Shown in pieces: positions 1 to 7,381 of a stretch of 9,130 bases of DNA (the first letter of the stretch is position 1; each line of letters starts with the position of its first letter). A model generated the notes under the pieces. It worked only from the letters and a program-made list of their open reading frames with translations, ran no database searches and was not told the DNA's origin. Source of the stretch: an uncultured Clostridia bacterium. Its GTDB lineage: Bacteria; Bacillota; Clostridia; Christensenellales; Borkfalkiaceae. The position numbers and the translations under genes were made by a program. Location: positions 1-9,130 of the forward strand of contig CAMWUS010000042.1 in the NCBI GenBank assembly GCA_947177495.1, in the 5' to 3' direction.

Positions 1-2
1 AC

Positions 3-833
3 GGTATGTACGTGTTCAACGGGTACACGCCTGCCGAAATCCCCACGAATGCGGCGATTTGGCTGATCGATTCCATCGACGGGAGCGGCGGCAAAACTGG
101 CGTGAGCTTCCGCGATTATGCCGTGCCGCGCGATGCAGAGGGAACGGGCAGTTATTACGTGCCCAAGTATACCCAAGGCAGTTCGTCGCTCGAAAAAATG
201 CTGACGCAGGATTTGGTGCGTCGCGATATTGCCGTGCGCAGATACGCGCAATACAGCGTGCCGCGCAATTTTACCTCCGTTCTCAGCGTAGGCGGGGATA
301 GCGTGGTGTGCGCGGGACTGAATAAAAATAACGATAGACAAGTTGTGTTTGCGTTCCGCATTCAAGATTCCAACTTCGGCATGACGGACGATTTCCTGAT
401 TTTGGTGCGCAACCTCATGGAGTATTCCTTCCCCGCAGTGCTTTCCCAAACTACTTACGTTTGCGGCGATACCATGGCGGTGAACGTCGTCCCCGGTTGC
501 GAGGGAATCGTTTTAACTTCGCCGAGCGGGACGAGAAATACTTTGGACACGATGGGCGCGGATATTTGCGAGGTTCGTCTCGGTGAGACGGGCACCTATA
601 CGCTCACCGTAAAATTGCAGGGTAGCGACGAAACGAATTTGTATGCGTATGCCTGCGTTCCCGAGGAGGAAAGCCGTTCCGCTGCGGGGGATTCCATGCT
701 GCTTGCGGGCGCGCGGGAATACAACTATTCCGACGGTTATTACGAAAGCTTGCTTGCTTTCTTCATTATCATTGCCGTGCTACTTTTGGCGGACTGGGGG
801 GTATACTGCTATGAGCAATATCAGCTTCGATAA
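3..833 (+). CDS. BatA-like VWA-family membrane protein, C-terminal part (5' end outside window)
   Basis: The reading frame is open to the window edge. The first ATG (base 6) lies inside a conserved-looking stretch (MYVFNGYTPAEIP), so this is the C-terminal part of a longer protein. Residues below count from that ATG. Residues 1-25 resemble the core of the glutamine-amidotransferase-like scaffold found after the VWA domain in BatA-type proteins. The segment 112-143 (VVFAFRIQDSNFGM, then ILVRNLMEYSFP) matches the recurring pattern of that family, in which a 'DSN...' motif precedes 'ILvrNLl.Y..P'. Residues 150-205 look like a small Ig-like fold ending in GTYTLTV. A single hydrophobic helix at about 247-266 anchors the chain, leaving a short tail of about ten residues, so the bulk should lie outside the cell. 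An N-terminal membrane segment and VWA domain would be expected upstream but cannot be seen. The end overlaps the next gene by 23 bp, implying translational coupling. The family call is by recognition; the function is unknown. Confidence 0.82.
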   Translation, partial: GMYVFNGYTPAEIPTNAAIWLIDSIDGSGGKTGVSFRDYAVPRDAEGTGSYYVPKYTQGSSSLEKMLTQDLVRRDIAVRRYAQYSVPRNFTSVLSVGGDSVVCAGLNKNNDRQVVFAFRIQDSNFGMTDDFLILVRNLMEYSFPAVLSQTTYVCGDTMAVNVVPGCEGIVLTSPSGTRNTLDTMGADICEVRLGETGTYTLTVKLQGSDETNLYAYACVPEEESRSAAGDSMLLAGAREYNYSDGYYESLLAFFIIIAVLLLADWGVYCYEQYQLR

Positions 834-3498
834 CCCCTGGCTGCTTTTCCTGTTGGTGCCGCTCATTGCGGCGGTGACCGTGCCGTTTTGCATTACGGTG
901 CGTAAGGATAACCGCAACGGGCATAATATCGCTTCTTTAATTATTCACATTGTATTCTGCGTTTGTTTCTCGCTTGCCGTGAGCGGCATGAAGTACGAGC
1001 GCGTCGTAACCGAAACCAACGTGTACGTGCTTGCCGATATTTCCTATTCCGCCGAGCACAACTTGGACGACGTGCAGGAAAAACTCGAACAGGTAGCGGG
1101 CAAACTGCCCCGCAATTCCCGCATGAGCGTGATTTGCTTTGGCAGAAACTACGAGTTGATTTCCGAAATGGGCGGCGGGGTTCCCGACGTTCGCTCGGCA
1201 ACAAGCGTGGATCGGAGCGCGACGGACATCGGCGCGGCAATCCGCTATGCGGGCAATTTGTTCGACGACGACGTGATTAAACGCATCATCGTAATTACCG
1301 ACGGTGTGGAAACCGTGGCGTCCAACAATATTTTACGAATTGTAAACTCCCTGCAAAACGACGGCGTGTACATCGACGCCGTGTATTTGGACGACAATCT
1401 TTCGCCGTCCGTCCGCGAAGTACAAATCGACTCTGCGGAGGCGACGGGTTCCACCTATTTGAACAAAGAGGAAGAGGTGCGCATATTAGTGCGCGTAAAC
1501 GGCGGCGTAGACGGGCAGGGCAACGACATCGAGCGTTGCGATGGCTACGTGAGTTTGTACCGCGACGGCACTTTGCAAACGAGGAAAACGGCGAGCCTGT
1601 ACAAAGGCTTAAACGTTTTATCGCTCCCGCTTGCCACCGACAGCGTAGGCACGTTCCGCTACGAGGTGCGCGTGGAGACGGTAGACGACGACGCCGACTA
1701 TTCCCCGCACAACAACCGTTGGCTGTTTACGCAGGAAGTCACCGACGAGAAGAAGGTGCTCTTTATCGGCGGTTCGGGGCGAGACGCCGTGGCAGGAAGG
1801 GGCGTTTACGGAACGGAAAACGTGACATATATTACGGATATTGCCAAACTCCCGCTCAGCGTGGAAGAAATGTGCGTGTACGATGAAATCGCGCTTTGCA
1901 ACTTCGACGTGCGCACCGTGCCCTCGTGGCAAATGTTCTTATCGAGTTTGGATACGCTTGTAAACAACTACGGCAAAACGCTCTCCACCTACGGCAATAC
2001 CTTTATTCAAGAGGACGACGGAAGCTCGGAAGCGCTTGCAATGCTTGCAAAGCTTCTGCCCGTTACGATTGGGAACGCCAATCAGGATACGCGCCTGTTT
2101 GCAATCGTTCTCGATATTTCCACAAGCATGAACTTCGAAAGCCGCTTGAACGTTGCCAAGGGCGCGGCAATTCGTTTGCTTCAATCTCTCAATCCTACCG
2201 ACATGGTCATGGTAGTAGGTTTTTCGGGGGTGATTCGCCCGCTGTTGGATCCCACTTATTTGACGACGGTAGGCGTTATCGTGAACACGATCGAAGCCTG
2301 CGAAGTGGAGAACGAAACGAATTTGAGCGCCGCGCTCCGCTATACGCACGAGCTCATGCCCAAGCGGTTTTACGATAAGCGCGTCATCGTCATTTCCGAC
2401 GGGTTAGATCCCGTAAGCGATCACAATCAAGCAATCGAGGAAGCGAAAATAATGTCCGCCGAGGGCGTTGCCGTGTCGGCGCTCACCGTTTACGCAAAGG
2501 CGGACGGAAAAACGCTGTTCCGCAAGCTTGTGAACAACGAGCATGCGGTGAGCGGCGTATTCTATCAAGATATCGAGCACGAAAGCCAAGTGGACGTCGT
2601 CATCGGCGATTTGCGCAAGGATACGCAGGAAATCCTCATCGAGGGCGGCTCGTATGCCGTTACCGTCGAAAAGCCGAACGATAGCGCCCTGAAAGGCGTG
2701 GAGAGCATTGCGCCGATTGGCGGCTTTTGGTATAACTCCGTAAAGAACAACGCTACCGCCGTTTTGACGACGAGATACTATCGCGACAAAGTCACTTATT
2801 TCGACGTACCCTTGTACGTATACGGCGCGTGCGGCGCGGGAAAGGTAACTTCGTTTTTATCGGACATTTCGTCTTATTGGACGGATGGGTGGACGAGCGG
2901 TTCGGGCGGCGCAACGTTCTTGCGCAATATTCCCGAGGCGACGTTGCCCGCGGAGAGAATCAATTCGCCCTTTATTTTGGAAGTGGAGGGAGCGGGAAGC
3001 TCTACGACGGTGAACGTGATCACCTCGCAGTCGTTGCCCGACAGCACCGATTTCACCGTAACGCTCACCGATCCCAAAGGCGTCGTCAGCACGCAGCAGC
3101 TTGTTTTCCAAGGCGGGAACTATTCCGCCGTATTCGCAACCGACGCTCCCGGCACGTATACCGTTTCTATTGCTTACGCGCACGGCGATTTGCATTACGG
3201 CACACAGACGGAATTTTCCGTTTCCTATTATGCCGAATACGACAGCTTTACGAGCTTTAACAGGGCGTATTTGTATCGCCTTTTAACGGAGAACGGCAGG
3301 ATTTTAGAACTCGACGAGGAAAGCGTGTTGGAAAATTCCGATTCGGAGTATACTACGTACGTGTTCAAGTTTATTATGCCGCTCCTGTTGACCTGCGTCA
3401 TCTTGTTTGTGGCGGACATTATCATTCGTCAGTTGAAGTGGAAAGACGTTTCATCCTTCTTCAAAGGACTGTTCCGGAGGCATTCGAATGAAAAATAA
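811..3498 (+). CDS. Membrane-anchored double-VWA protein with glutamine-amidotransferase-like scaffold
   Basis: This is an 895-residue protein. The ATG at 811 was chosen because it directly precedes the typical start of this family (MSNISFDNPWLLFLLVPLIA); the frame is open upstream but only over the previous gene. Two membrane helices lie at about 9-29 and 38-58, with a basic loop (RKDNRNGHN) that should be cytoplasmic. VWA1 spans about 68-195 with a complete MIDAS: DISYS (76-80), T138 and D164 in ITDG. A CARDB/Ig-like stretch follows (200-310). Next comes an amidotransferase-like fold (315-422, ending LLPV, resumed at about 610-695 with GAGKVTSFLSDISSYW). VWA2 is inserted into it (427-600) with a second complete MIDAS: DISTS (435-439), T503 and D530. 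No GxCxG nucleophile elbow is visible, so the amidotransferase-like part is probably structural. An Ig-like domain (720-806), one helix (852-871) and a basic tail finish the protein. Two metal-dependent binding sites facing outward suggest a protein-binding role; the ligand is unknown. Confidence 0.93.
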   Translation: MSNISFDNPWLLFLLVPLIAAVTVPFCITVRKDNRNGHNIASLIIHIVFCVCFSLAVSGMKYERVVTETNVYVLADISYSAEHNLDDVQEKLEQVAGKLPRNSRMSVICFGRNYELISEMGGGVPDVRSATSVDRSATDIGAAIRYAGNLFDDDVIKRIIVITDGVETVASNNILRIVNSLQNDGVYIDAVYLDDNLSPSVREVQIDSAEATGSTYLNKEEEVRILVRVNGGVDGQGNDIERCDGYVSLYRDGTLQTRKTASLYKGLNVLSLPLATDSVGTFRYEVRVETVDDDADYSPHNNRWLFTQEVTDEKKVLFIGGSGRDAVAGRGVYGTENVTYITDIAKLPLSVEEMCVYDEIALCNFDVRTVPSWQMFLSSLDTLVNNYGKTLSTYGNTFIQEDDGSSEALAMLAKLLPVTIGNANQDTRLFAIVLDISTSMNFESRLNVAKGAAIRLLQSLNPTDMVMVVGFSGVIRPLLDPTYLTTVGVIVNTIEACEVENETNLSAALRYTHELMPKRFYDKRVIVISDGLDPVSDHNQAIEEAKIMSAEGVAVSALTVYAKADGKTLFRKLVNNEHAVSGVFYQDIEHESQVDVVIGDLRKDTQEILIEGGSYAVTVEKPNDSALKGVESIAPIGGFWYNSVKNNATAVLTTRYYRDKVTYFDVPLYVYGACGAGKVTSFLSDISSYWTDGWTSGSGGATFLRNIPEATLPAERINSPFILEVEGAGSSTTVNVITSQSLPDSTDFTVTLTDPKGVVSTQQLVFQGGNYSAVFATDAPGTYTVSIAYAHGDLHYGTQTEFSVSYYAEYDSFTSFNRAYLYRLLTENGRILELDEESVLENSDSEYTTYVFKFIMPLLLTCVILFVADIIIRQLKWKDVSSFFKGLFRRHSNEK

Positions 3499-4918
3499 AT
3501 TTATTTCGGCGCTAACGGCATTCACGCTCTGCTTTACACTTTGTCTTTCGGGTTGCAGTTTGGGCACCTACTATGAAAACGGTACCGACAAACCGTCTAT
3601 CGATAACGGGACGAACAACGACCCCAACGGAGGGAACGACGATCCCACGCCCGTTACTTCTTCGCACTACACCGTAACGGTGTACTTTGGCGGCAAACCC
3701 TTCAATCCCGGAGACAACGACGTCACCGTCGTTTGGCAAAACGGCAGCAGCGTTACGAGGAGTCTGCTCGACGCCAACGGCAAAGCGGATGCAGGCGAGC
3801 TGGACGGCGATTTCAGCGTGTATCTCTTAGGTCTGCCCGATACTTATACCTACAATCCCAACGGCTATAAAGCGACTTCCGACGAGCGACAGGTTTCCAT
3901 TCTGCTCACAACGATAATCGCCCCGACGAAGGGAGACGGCAGCAATCTATACGTCAACCTCGGGTGCTTCGAAACGCGGAAAGAGGGAACTTACCGCACT
4001 TATATCGACAGTGCCGAACAGATTTTTTATTACGAATTTGTGCCGGAAAGCGCAGGCGTTTACACCGTTGAATCGTGGACGAATATTTACGTAGACGACG
4101 TAAACCCGTATATCGATATTTACAACGGGAGTTCGAGCTTTAAGTGGTACAACCGCAGGTTGGACGGAGGCGGCGCCGCCTTAGAGGGCGGGTTCACCAA
4201 AAATTTCCGTTGGGAAATTGCAGTCGACGCTTCTGGAATCGGCAGTGCGTACACGTTCGCCGTGGGTGCAGTGAGCAAATTGCAGGCTTATCCCGTTTCC
4301 GTGGATTTTGCCATCACGTGGATAGGGAAATACACGAGCGACTATGCCGATATTCGCCCGCAGACGGCGCAGGAAGCGCGCGGCAAAACGCCCGAGCCCA
4401 AGAAGGGCGAAAGGTTCGTGTTTGCGGATATGGGGACGAAGGTCTTCGACGCAAGCAAATTCAAGAAGAGCCCCAATACGGGTAGGTACCATTTGTACGA
4501 TATGGAGCTGTACGGCGAAAACCAACTTGGCTACGGAAAAGGGTACGGACCCATGCTGATGTGCGCCATTACCAAAGCGATGGAGGCGTACACCGTAGTG
4601 CGTTCGTTGTATACCGCCAACAACGTGGGACCGAGCAGCTCCAACTATCTCATGCTGTACAATATGTGGATCGAGGAAGAACAGAAATTCGCCACGTTCG
4701 ACTATACGAATTTCATTCGCGTCGATTACTACCGCATTTGCAACAGCGACGGCGTTTGCTACGTTACCGACGAGCTGATCGTGTTTTTAAAGAAGTTCGC
4801 GGAAAACCATTCGCTGTATACCGACGGCGTAGGACCCGGTCAGGGCACGCCCGAAGCGGCGGGATATACCGCAAATCAAGATTCGCTGTGGCTGTTCGCT
4901 TGCGGATTTTACAGATAA
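3488..4918 (+). CDS. Multidomain lipoprotein with SpaA/prealbumin-like and PPC-like beta-sandwich regions
   Basis: This is a 476-residue predicted lipoprotein. The signal peptide has a basic start, a hydrophobic core and the lipobox LSGC (20-23), so C23 should be lipidated and the protein should sit on the outer face of the membrane. Residues 26-57 form a low-complexity Asn/Asp/Gly/Pro/Thr linker. Residues 60-140 resemble a prealbumin/SpaA-like sandwich (DANGKADAGELDGDFSVYLL, then LPDTYTYNP). Residues 150-280 have the pattern of a PPC-like beta-sandwich (FYYEFVPESAGVYTVES, then YTFAVGAV). After a charged linker (290-310), residues 310-476 form a distinct domain I cannot name. It contains YHLYD, GYGPMLM, ICNSDGVCYVTDEL and a C-terminal WLFACGFYR. 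An SD sequence GGAGG (3476-3480) sits 7 nt before the ATG, and the start overlaps the upstream VWA gene by 11 bp. The placement suggests it works with the VWA proteins as a surface partner or substrate. This is inference from context only. Confidence 0.88.
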   Translation: MKNKFISALTAFTLCFTLCLSGCSLGTYYENGTDKPSIDNGTNNDPNGGNDDPTPVTSSHYTVTVYFGGKPFNPGDNDVTVVWQNGSSVTRSLLDANGKADAGELDGDFSVYLLGLPDTYTYNPNGYKATSDERQVSILLTTIIAPTKGDGSNLYVNLGCFETRKEGTYRTYIDSAEQIFYYEFVPESAGVYTVESWTNIYVDDVNPYIDIYNGSSSFKWYNRRLDGGGAALEGGFTKNFRWEIAVDASGIGSAYTFAVGAVSKLQAYPVSVDFAITWIGKYTSDYADIRPQTAQEARGKTPEPKKGERFVFADMGTKVFDASKFKKSPNTGRYHLYDMELYGENQLGYGKGYGPMLMCAITKAMEAYTVVRSLYTANNVGPSSSNYLMLYNMWIEEEQKFATFDYTNFIRVDYYRICNSDGVCYVTDELIVFLKKFAENHSLYTDGVGPGQGTPEAAGYTANQDSLWLFACGFYR

Positions 4919-4942
4919 AATTCCTTTGTTTGAGGTGAAACG

Positions 4943-7228
4943 ATGAAGAAAATCAAACGGTACGCAGTAGCGCTCATGCTCGTGTTATCGGTAATATGTT
5001 TAGCTTTCGGGATTGCCGCCTGCGGCTCGGTGAAGCTTGAGGAGCTTCGCGTGGAGAACGCGCGCATCGATTTTACGCGGGGCGACGGATTCGAAACGGG
5101 CGACGATTTCGCGGTAATTGCCGTCTACTCGGACGGAACGGAAAAGGACGTTACCGCCGAAGCTTCCGTTCGGCAAGAGAGCGGCATGGATATGGACGTT
5201 CCCGGCGATTATCAAATCACCGTGAGCTACGGCGAAAAGAAAGTCATTTATACGGTGTACGTAAACGATACCGACCGCATTTTGAATAAAGTCGAGTTGG
5301 ATGCATCTGCTGTAAAAAAGACTTACGATTTGGGCGATATGGTTTCGCTCGACGGTTTGGTGCTGTATTTGACCTACGACAACACGCACGGCGCGCCCGA
5401 AAAATCGACGAGCCTCAAAGATTTTACCGTGGAAGTCACAGACGAAAAAGGCACGGTGATCGACGGAATTTTGCCTGCGCTCGGTAAGTTCACCGTAACA
5501 ATTTCGCAGGGAAACGCGAAGGATTCGTTCGACGTGACGGTAGACAAAATAAACGTTTCCACCGTAGGCGGCGCAATCACCGTGGGAAGTTTGTATAAGC
5601 ACAAAGTGCTTTCGGGCGAAGCGGTCGTACAGGAACAGATCTCGGTTCAGGCATTGTGCGAAACCTACCGCTATCAGTATGAGTACGGCGATAACTATAC
5701 CCGCTTTTCCGATATTCATGTCAACCCCGCAAGTACTTATCATTGCAGCGTCGACGACGAGGGAATTTTCATCATTCATCAGGAAGGCAATAAAATCGTC
5801 ACAAGCAATATGAGCCATCCCGATATGATAAACGGTTCGCCTTATTACTTGTGGTATTTCAACGATACCGTGTACGGAATCGAAAATACGTTAAAAAACT
5901 TGTACGAGCACGCAAAGCAGTGTACGAATAAGGATTTGAAGGAAACCGCAAACGAAGCGACGAGAGAGTATTCGTTCTCGTTTTCGGGGTTAGAGTACCG
6001 TACGAACGGTTACGACTATTACGAAACTACCGTTGCCTTTACGCTGAGTGAAGATTATACGATTGCGAGCGTAGAGTACAGACAGGACTATTACGAGGAC
6101 AACAGCGCGTGGAAAGTGGACGAGTTGGACGAAAGAACTTTCCTGACCGATCCCGTTACGGGAATTACTACGCCGCAAGCCGAGCGCCCTTCGCATTACG
6201 TCATCGTTAAGGTTACGCAAACGGCGGGCGCGAGAACGGCGGTAAACGAATATTCCCGCGATATGTTCAATATCCGGTCTTTCGACTTGTCGTACAACGG
6301 GCAGGTTTTGGAGGACGGTGACGTGCTCGAATGCGACGTCGCCACGGGCAGCTACGAAATTAACATTGCAAACGTTTTGCCCGCTACGGCATCGTTTACG
6401 CAGGATTTGATGTATTTCGATTACGAGGGCAACCGCAACAGCACGGGAACGGATACCATGGTGAGCAACGAGCATTTCACGGTTTACCGTTCCGATTCCG
6501 TCATTCATCTTACGGTAAAGCACGGCGGCAAATGGACGCTCCTGTTTAAAACGAAAAACGTGACGAAAAAGCTCGTTATCGACGTAACGGGTGTTGCGCC
6601 CGTTTCTATGACCGCGCAAATCCTCAACGACGCGAGCGGGAGCTTTTACGAGGGTGATACTAAAACGCTTGCACTCAACGGCACGGTGTACTTCTACGGC
6701 GCCGTAGAAGCCTTTTCAAACGCCGCACAAACGGCGGAAGTCGTCTCGGGCAACGGGGCTGCCGTTACGTTGGAGCGTGCGGAAATGGGCGGCGTAGCGT
6801 GCTTTGCATTCTCCGCATCCCAAACGGGCGTGTATGAAGTGCTTATCACTTCCTCGGTTGCGTCCGCGCAGAAGTGCAAGTTTACGTTTACCGTAAGCGA
6901 TGCGCCGGATTTCTCCGCAATCCTCAGCGGAACCTATACGGCGGAGGACGCGGCGGGCAACCTTTACACGCTTACCTTTAACCGTGCCGACGAGGGCGGA
7001 ATGGTGAAGGGTACCGTTTCCGTCAGCAGAACGCCCACCAAAGAGGACGGAACGCCCATCACAGACCAAACGGTTACGGAAACGCTTACGTTCTACGTCG
7101 ATCAGTTGGAGATTGTAGTGGAGCACAAAGCCGCGGATAAGATTTGGATCGAGCTCGTCGTAAATGCCGAAAACAAATTGATATTAGTCGATCAACGAAT
7201 GTTGCAATATCCGCTGACTGCGGAATAA
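4943..7228 (+). CDS. Large lipoprotein with tandem bacterial Ig-like domains
   Basis: This is a 761-residue predicted lipoprotein. The lipobox is IAAC (24-27), after a basic start and a hydrophobic helix, so C27 is the expected lipid anchor. Two bacterial Ig-like domains follow at about 31-108 and 113-201. The first has the familiar pattern of a 'GD' strand, then 'VYSDGTEKDVT', then 'PGDYQITVSYG' and 'YTVYV'; the second ends FTVTISQG...FDVTV. Residues 205-440 form an unrecognised alpha/beta region rich in Tyr, Asp and Asn. Residues 465-549 and 553-651 read as two more beta-sandwich units, each ending in a G-x-Y/W-x-(V/L)-L/I strand and a final TxxV-type strand. The C-terminus (656-755, beginning SGTYTAEDAAGN) looks like a small all-beta domain. 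A GAGGTG ribosome binding site at 4932-4937 lies 5 nt before the ATG. It is the last gene before a strong terminator. Ig-like modules usually space or present a binding region; no enzymatic motif was seen. Function unknown. Confidence 0.88.
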   Translation: MKKIKRYAVALMLVLSVICLAFGIAACGSVKLEELRVENARIDFTRGDGFETGDDFAVIAVYSDGTEKDVTAEASVRQESGMDMDVPGDYQITVSYGEKKVIYTVYVNDTDRILNKVELDASAVKKTYDLGDMVSLDGLVLYLTYDNTHGAPEKSTSLKDFTVEVTDEKGTVIDGILPALGKFTVTISQGNAKDSFDVTVDKINVSTVGGAITVGSLYKHKVLSGEAVVQEQISVQALCETYRYQYEYGDNYTRFSDIHVNPASTYHCSVDDEGIFIIHQEGNKIVTSNMSHPDMINGSPYYLWYFNDTVYGIENTLKNLYEHAKQCTNKDLKETANEATREYSFSFSGLEYRTNGYDYYETTVAFTLSEDYTIASVEYRQDYYEDNSAWKVDELDERTFLTDPVTGITTPQAERPSHYVIVKVTQTAGARTAVNEYSRDMFNIRSFDLSYNGQVLEDGDVLECDVATGSYEINIANVLPATASFTQDLMYFDYEGNRNSTGTDTMVSNEHFTVYRSDSVIHLTVKHGGKWTLLFKTKNVTKKLVIDVTGVAPVSMTAQILNDASGSFYEGDTKTLALNGTVYFYGAVEAFSNAAQTAEVVSGNGAAVTLERAEMGGVACFAFSASQTGVYEVLITSSVASAQKCKFTFTVSDAPDFSAILSGTYTAEDAAGNLYTLTFNRADEGGMVKGTVSVSRTPTKEDGTPITDQTVTETLTFYVDQLEIVVEHKAADKIWIELVVNAENKLILVDQRMLQYPLTAE

Positions 7229-7232
7229 ACGC

Positions 7233-7263
7233 AAAAAAGCGCAGGATAGCTCCTGCGCTTTTT
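7233..7263 (+). terminator. Rho-independent terminator of the VWA/lipoprotein operon
   Basis: An 8-bp perfect GC-rich stem (GCGCAGGA at 7239-7246 pairs with TCCTGCGC at 7251-7258) has a TAGC tetraloop and is followed by TTTTT and then CTTT. Six A's before the stem extend the pairing with the T run. It starts 5 bp after the stop codon of the 761-aa lipoprotein gene and isolates that operon from sigG. The A run also gives it terminator character on the other strand. Confidence 0.9.
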
Positions 7264-7290
7264 CTTTATAAAAGTTGTGAAATAAAATTT

Positions 7291-7320
7291 GCATAAAAGC
7301 TTCTTCGAATGCCAAAACTG
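7291..7320 (+). promoter_or_regulatory. Candidate forespore (SigF/SigG-type) promoter of sigG
   Basis: GCATA at 7291-7295 matches the SigF -35 consensus GYATA. After a 15-nt spacer, GCCAAAACTG at 7311-7320 fits the -10 pattern GGnnAnAnTn except at the second base. No convincing vegetative -10 (TATAAT-like) is visible in the gap. In Bacillus subtilis sigG is transcribed by SigF and then by SigG itself, so a forespore promoter here is expected. Spacing near 15-16 nt is within the range I recall for these sigma factors. It is a match by eye to short degenerate motifs, so the call is moderate. Confidence 0.5.
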
Positions 7321-7333
7321 AGTATCTAAGGGA

Positions 7334-7360
7334 GTGTACCGTTCGCACGGGGACGTACAT
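7334..7360 (+). promoter_or_regulatory. Leader hairpin upstream of sigG
   Basis: Within the predicted sigG leader, CCGT (7339-7342) pairs with ACGG (7347-7350) around a TCGC tetraloop. The flanking GTGTA (7334-7338) pairs with TACAT (7356-7360; one G-T pair), across a 5-nt bulge on the 3' side. It ends about 10 nt before the Shine-Dalgarno sequence and does not cover it. It may affect translation or transcript stability, but the stem is short and could be chance. Confidence 0.35.
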
Positions 7361-7370
7361 ATTTGCATCG

Positions 7371-7379
7371 AGGAGGTGA
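7371..7379 (+). promoter_or_regulatory. Strong ribosome binding site deciding the sigG start
   Basis: AGGAGGTGA is a full match to the 16S rRNA 3' end and lies 5 nt (from the AGGAGG core) before ATG 7382. It favours ATG 7382 over the in-frame GTG at 7334, which would add 16 residues unlike the SigG N-terminus. Confidence 0.9.
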
Positions 7380-7381
7380 AT

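Noticed and set aside
643..810. Upstream extension of the double-VWA reading frame by 56 codons
   Set aside because: It lies wholly over the coding part of the preceding gene, reads as Arg/Cys-rich nonsense, and the family start motif begins exactly at ATG 811.
1896..2378. Open frame (160 codons) on the + strand inside the double-VWA gene
   Set aside because: It is out of frame with the clear VWA2 coding sequence, and the product is basic and low in hydrophobic pattern.
3563..3661. Asn/Asp/Gly/Pro/Thr-rich stretch as a DNA repeat array
   Set aside because: It is low-complexity at the protein level only; no regular DNA repeat unit is present. It reads as a flexible linker after the lipid anchor.
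5000..5818. Long antisense open frame (272 codons) within the 761-aa lipoprotein gene
   Set aside because: Its translation is Val/His/Arg-rich with no domain pattern, it has no ribosome binding site, and the sense frame has a full lipoprotein signal and Ig-like domains.
5990..6619. Antisense open frame (209 codons) in the same gene
   Set aside because: It is a shadow of the sense codon bias, with Arg/Val/Asn-rich composition and no recognisable motif.
7334..7381. GTG start giving SigG 16 extra N-terminal residues
   Set aside because: The strong AGGAGGTGA site serves ATG 7382, the extra residues do not resemble SigG, and the region is better read as leader.
7264..7381. Riboswitch or small RNA gene in the sigG leader
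   Set aside because: The gap is only about 120 bp with one short hairpin and no recognisable conserved riboswitch core.
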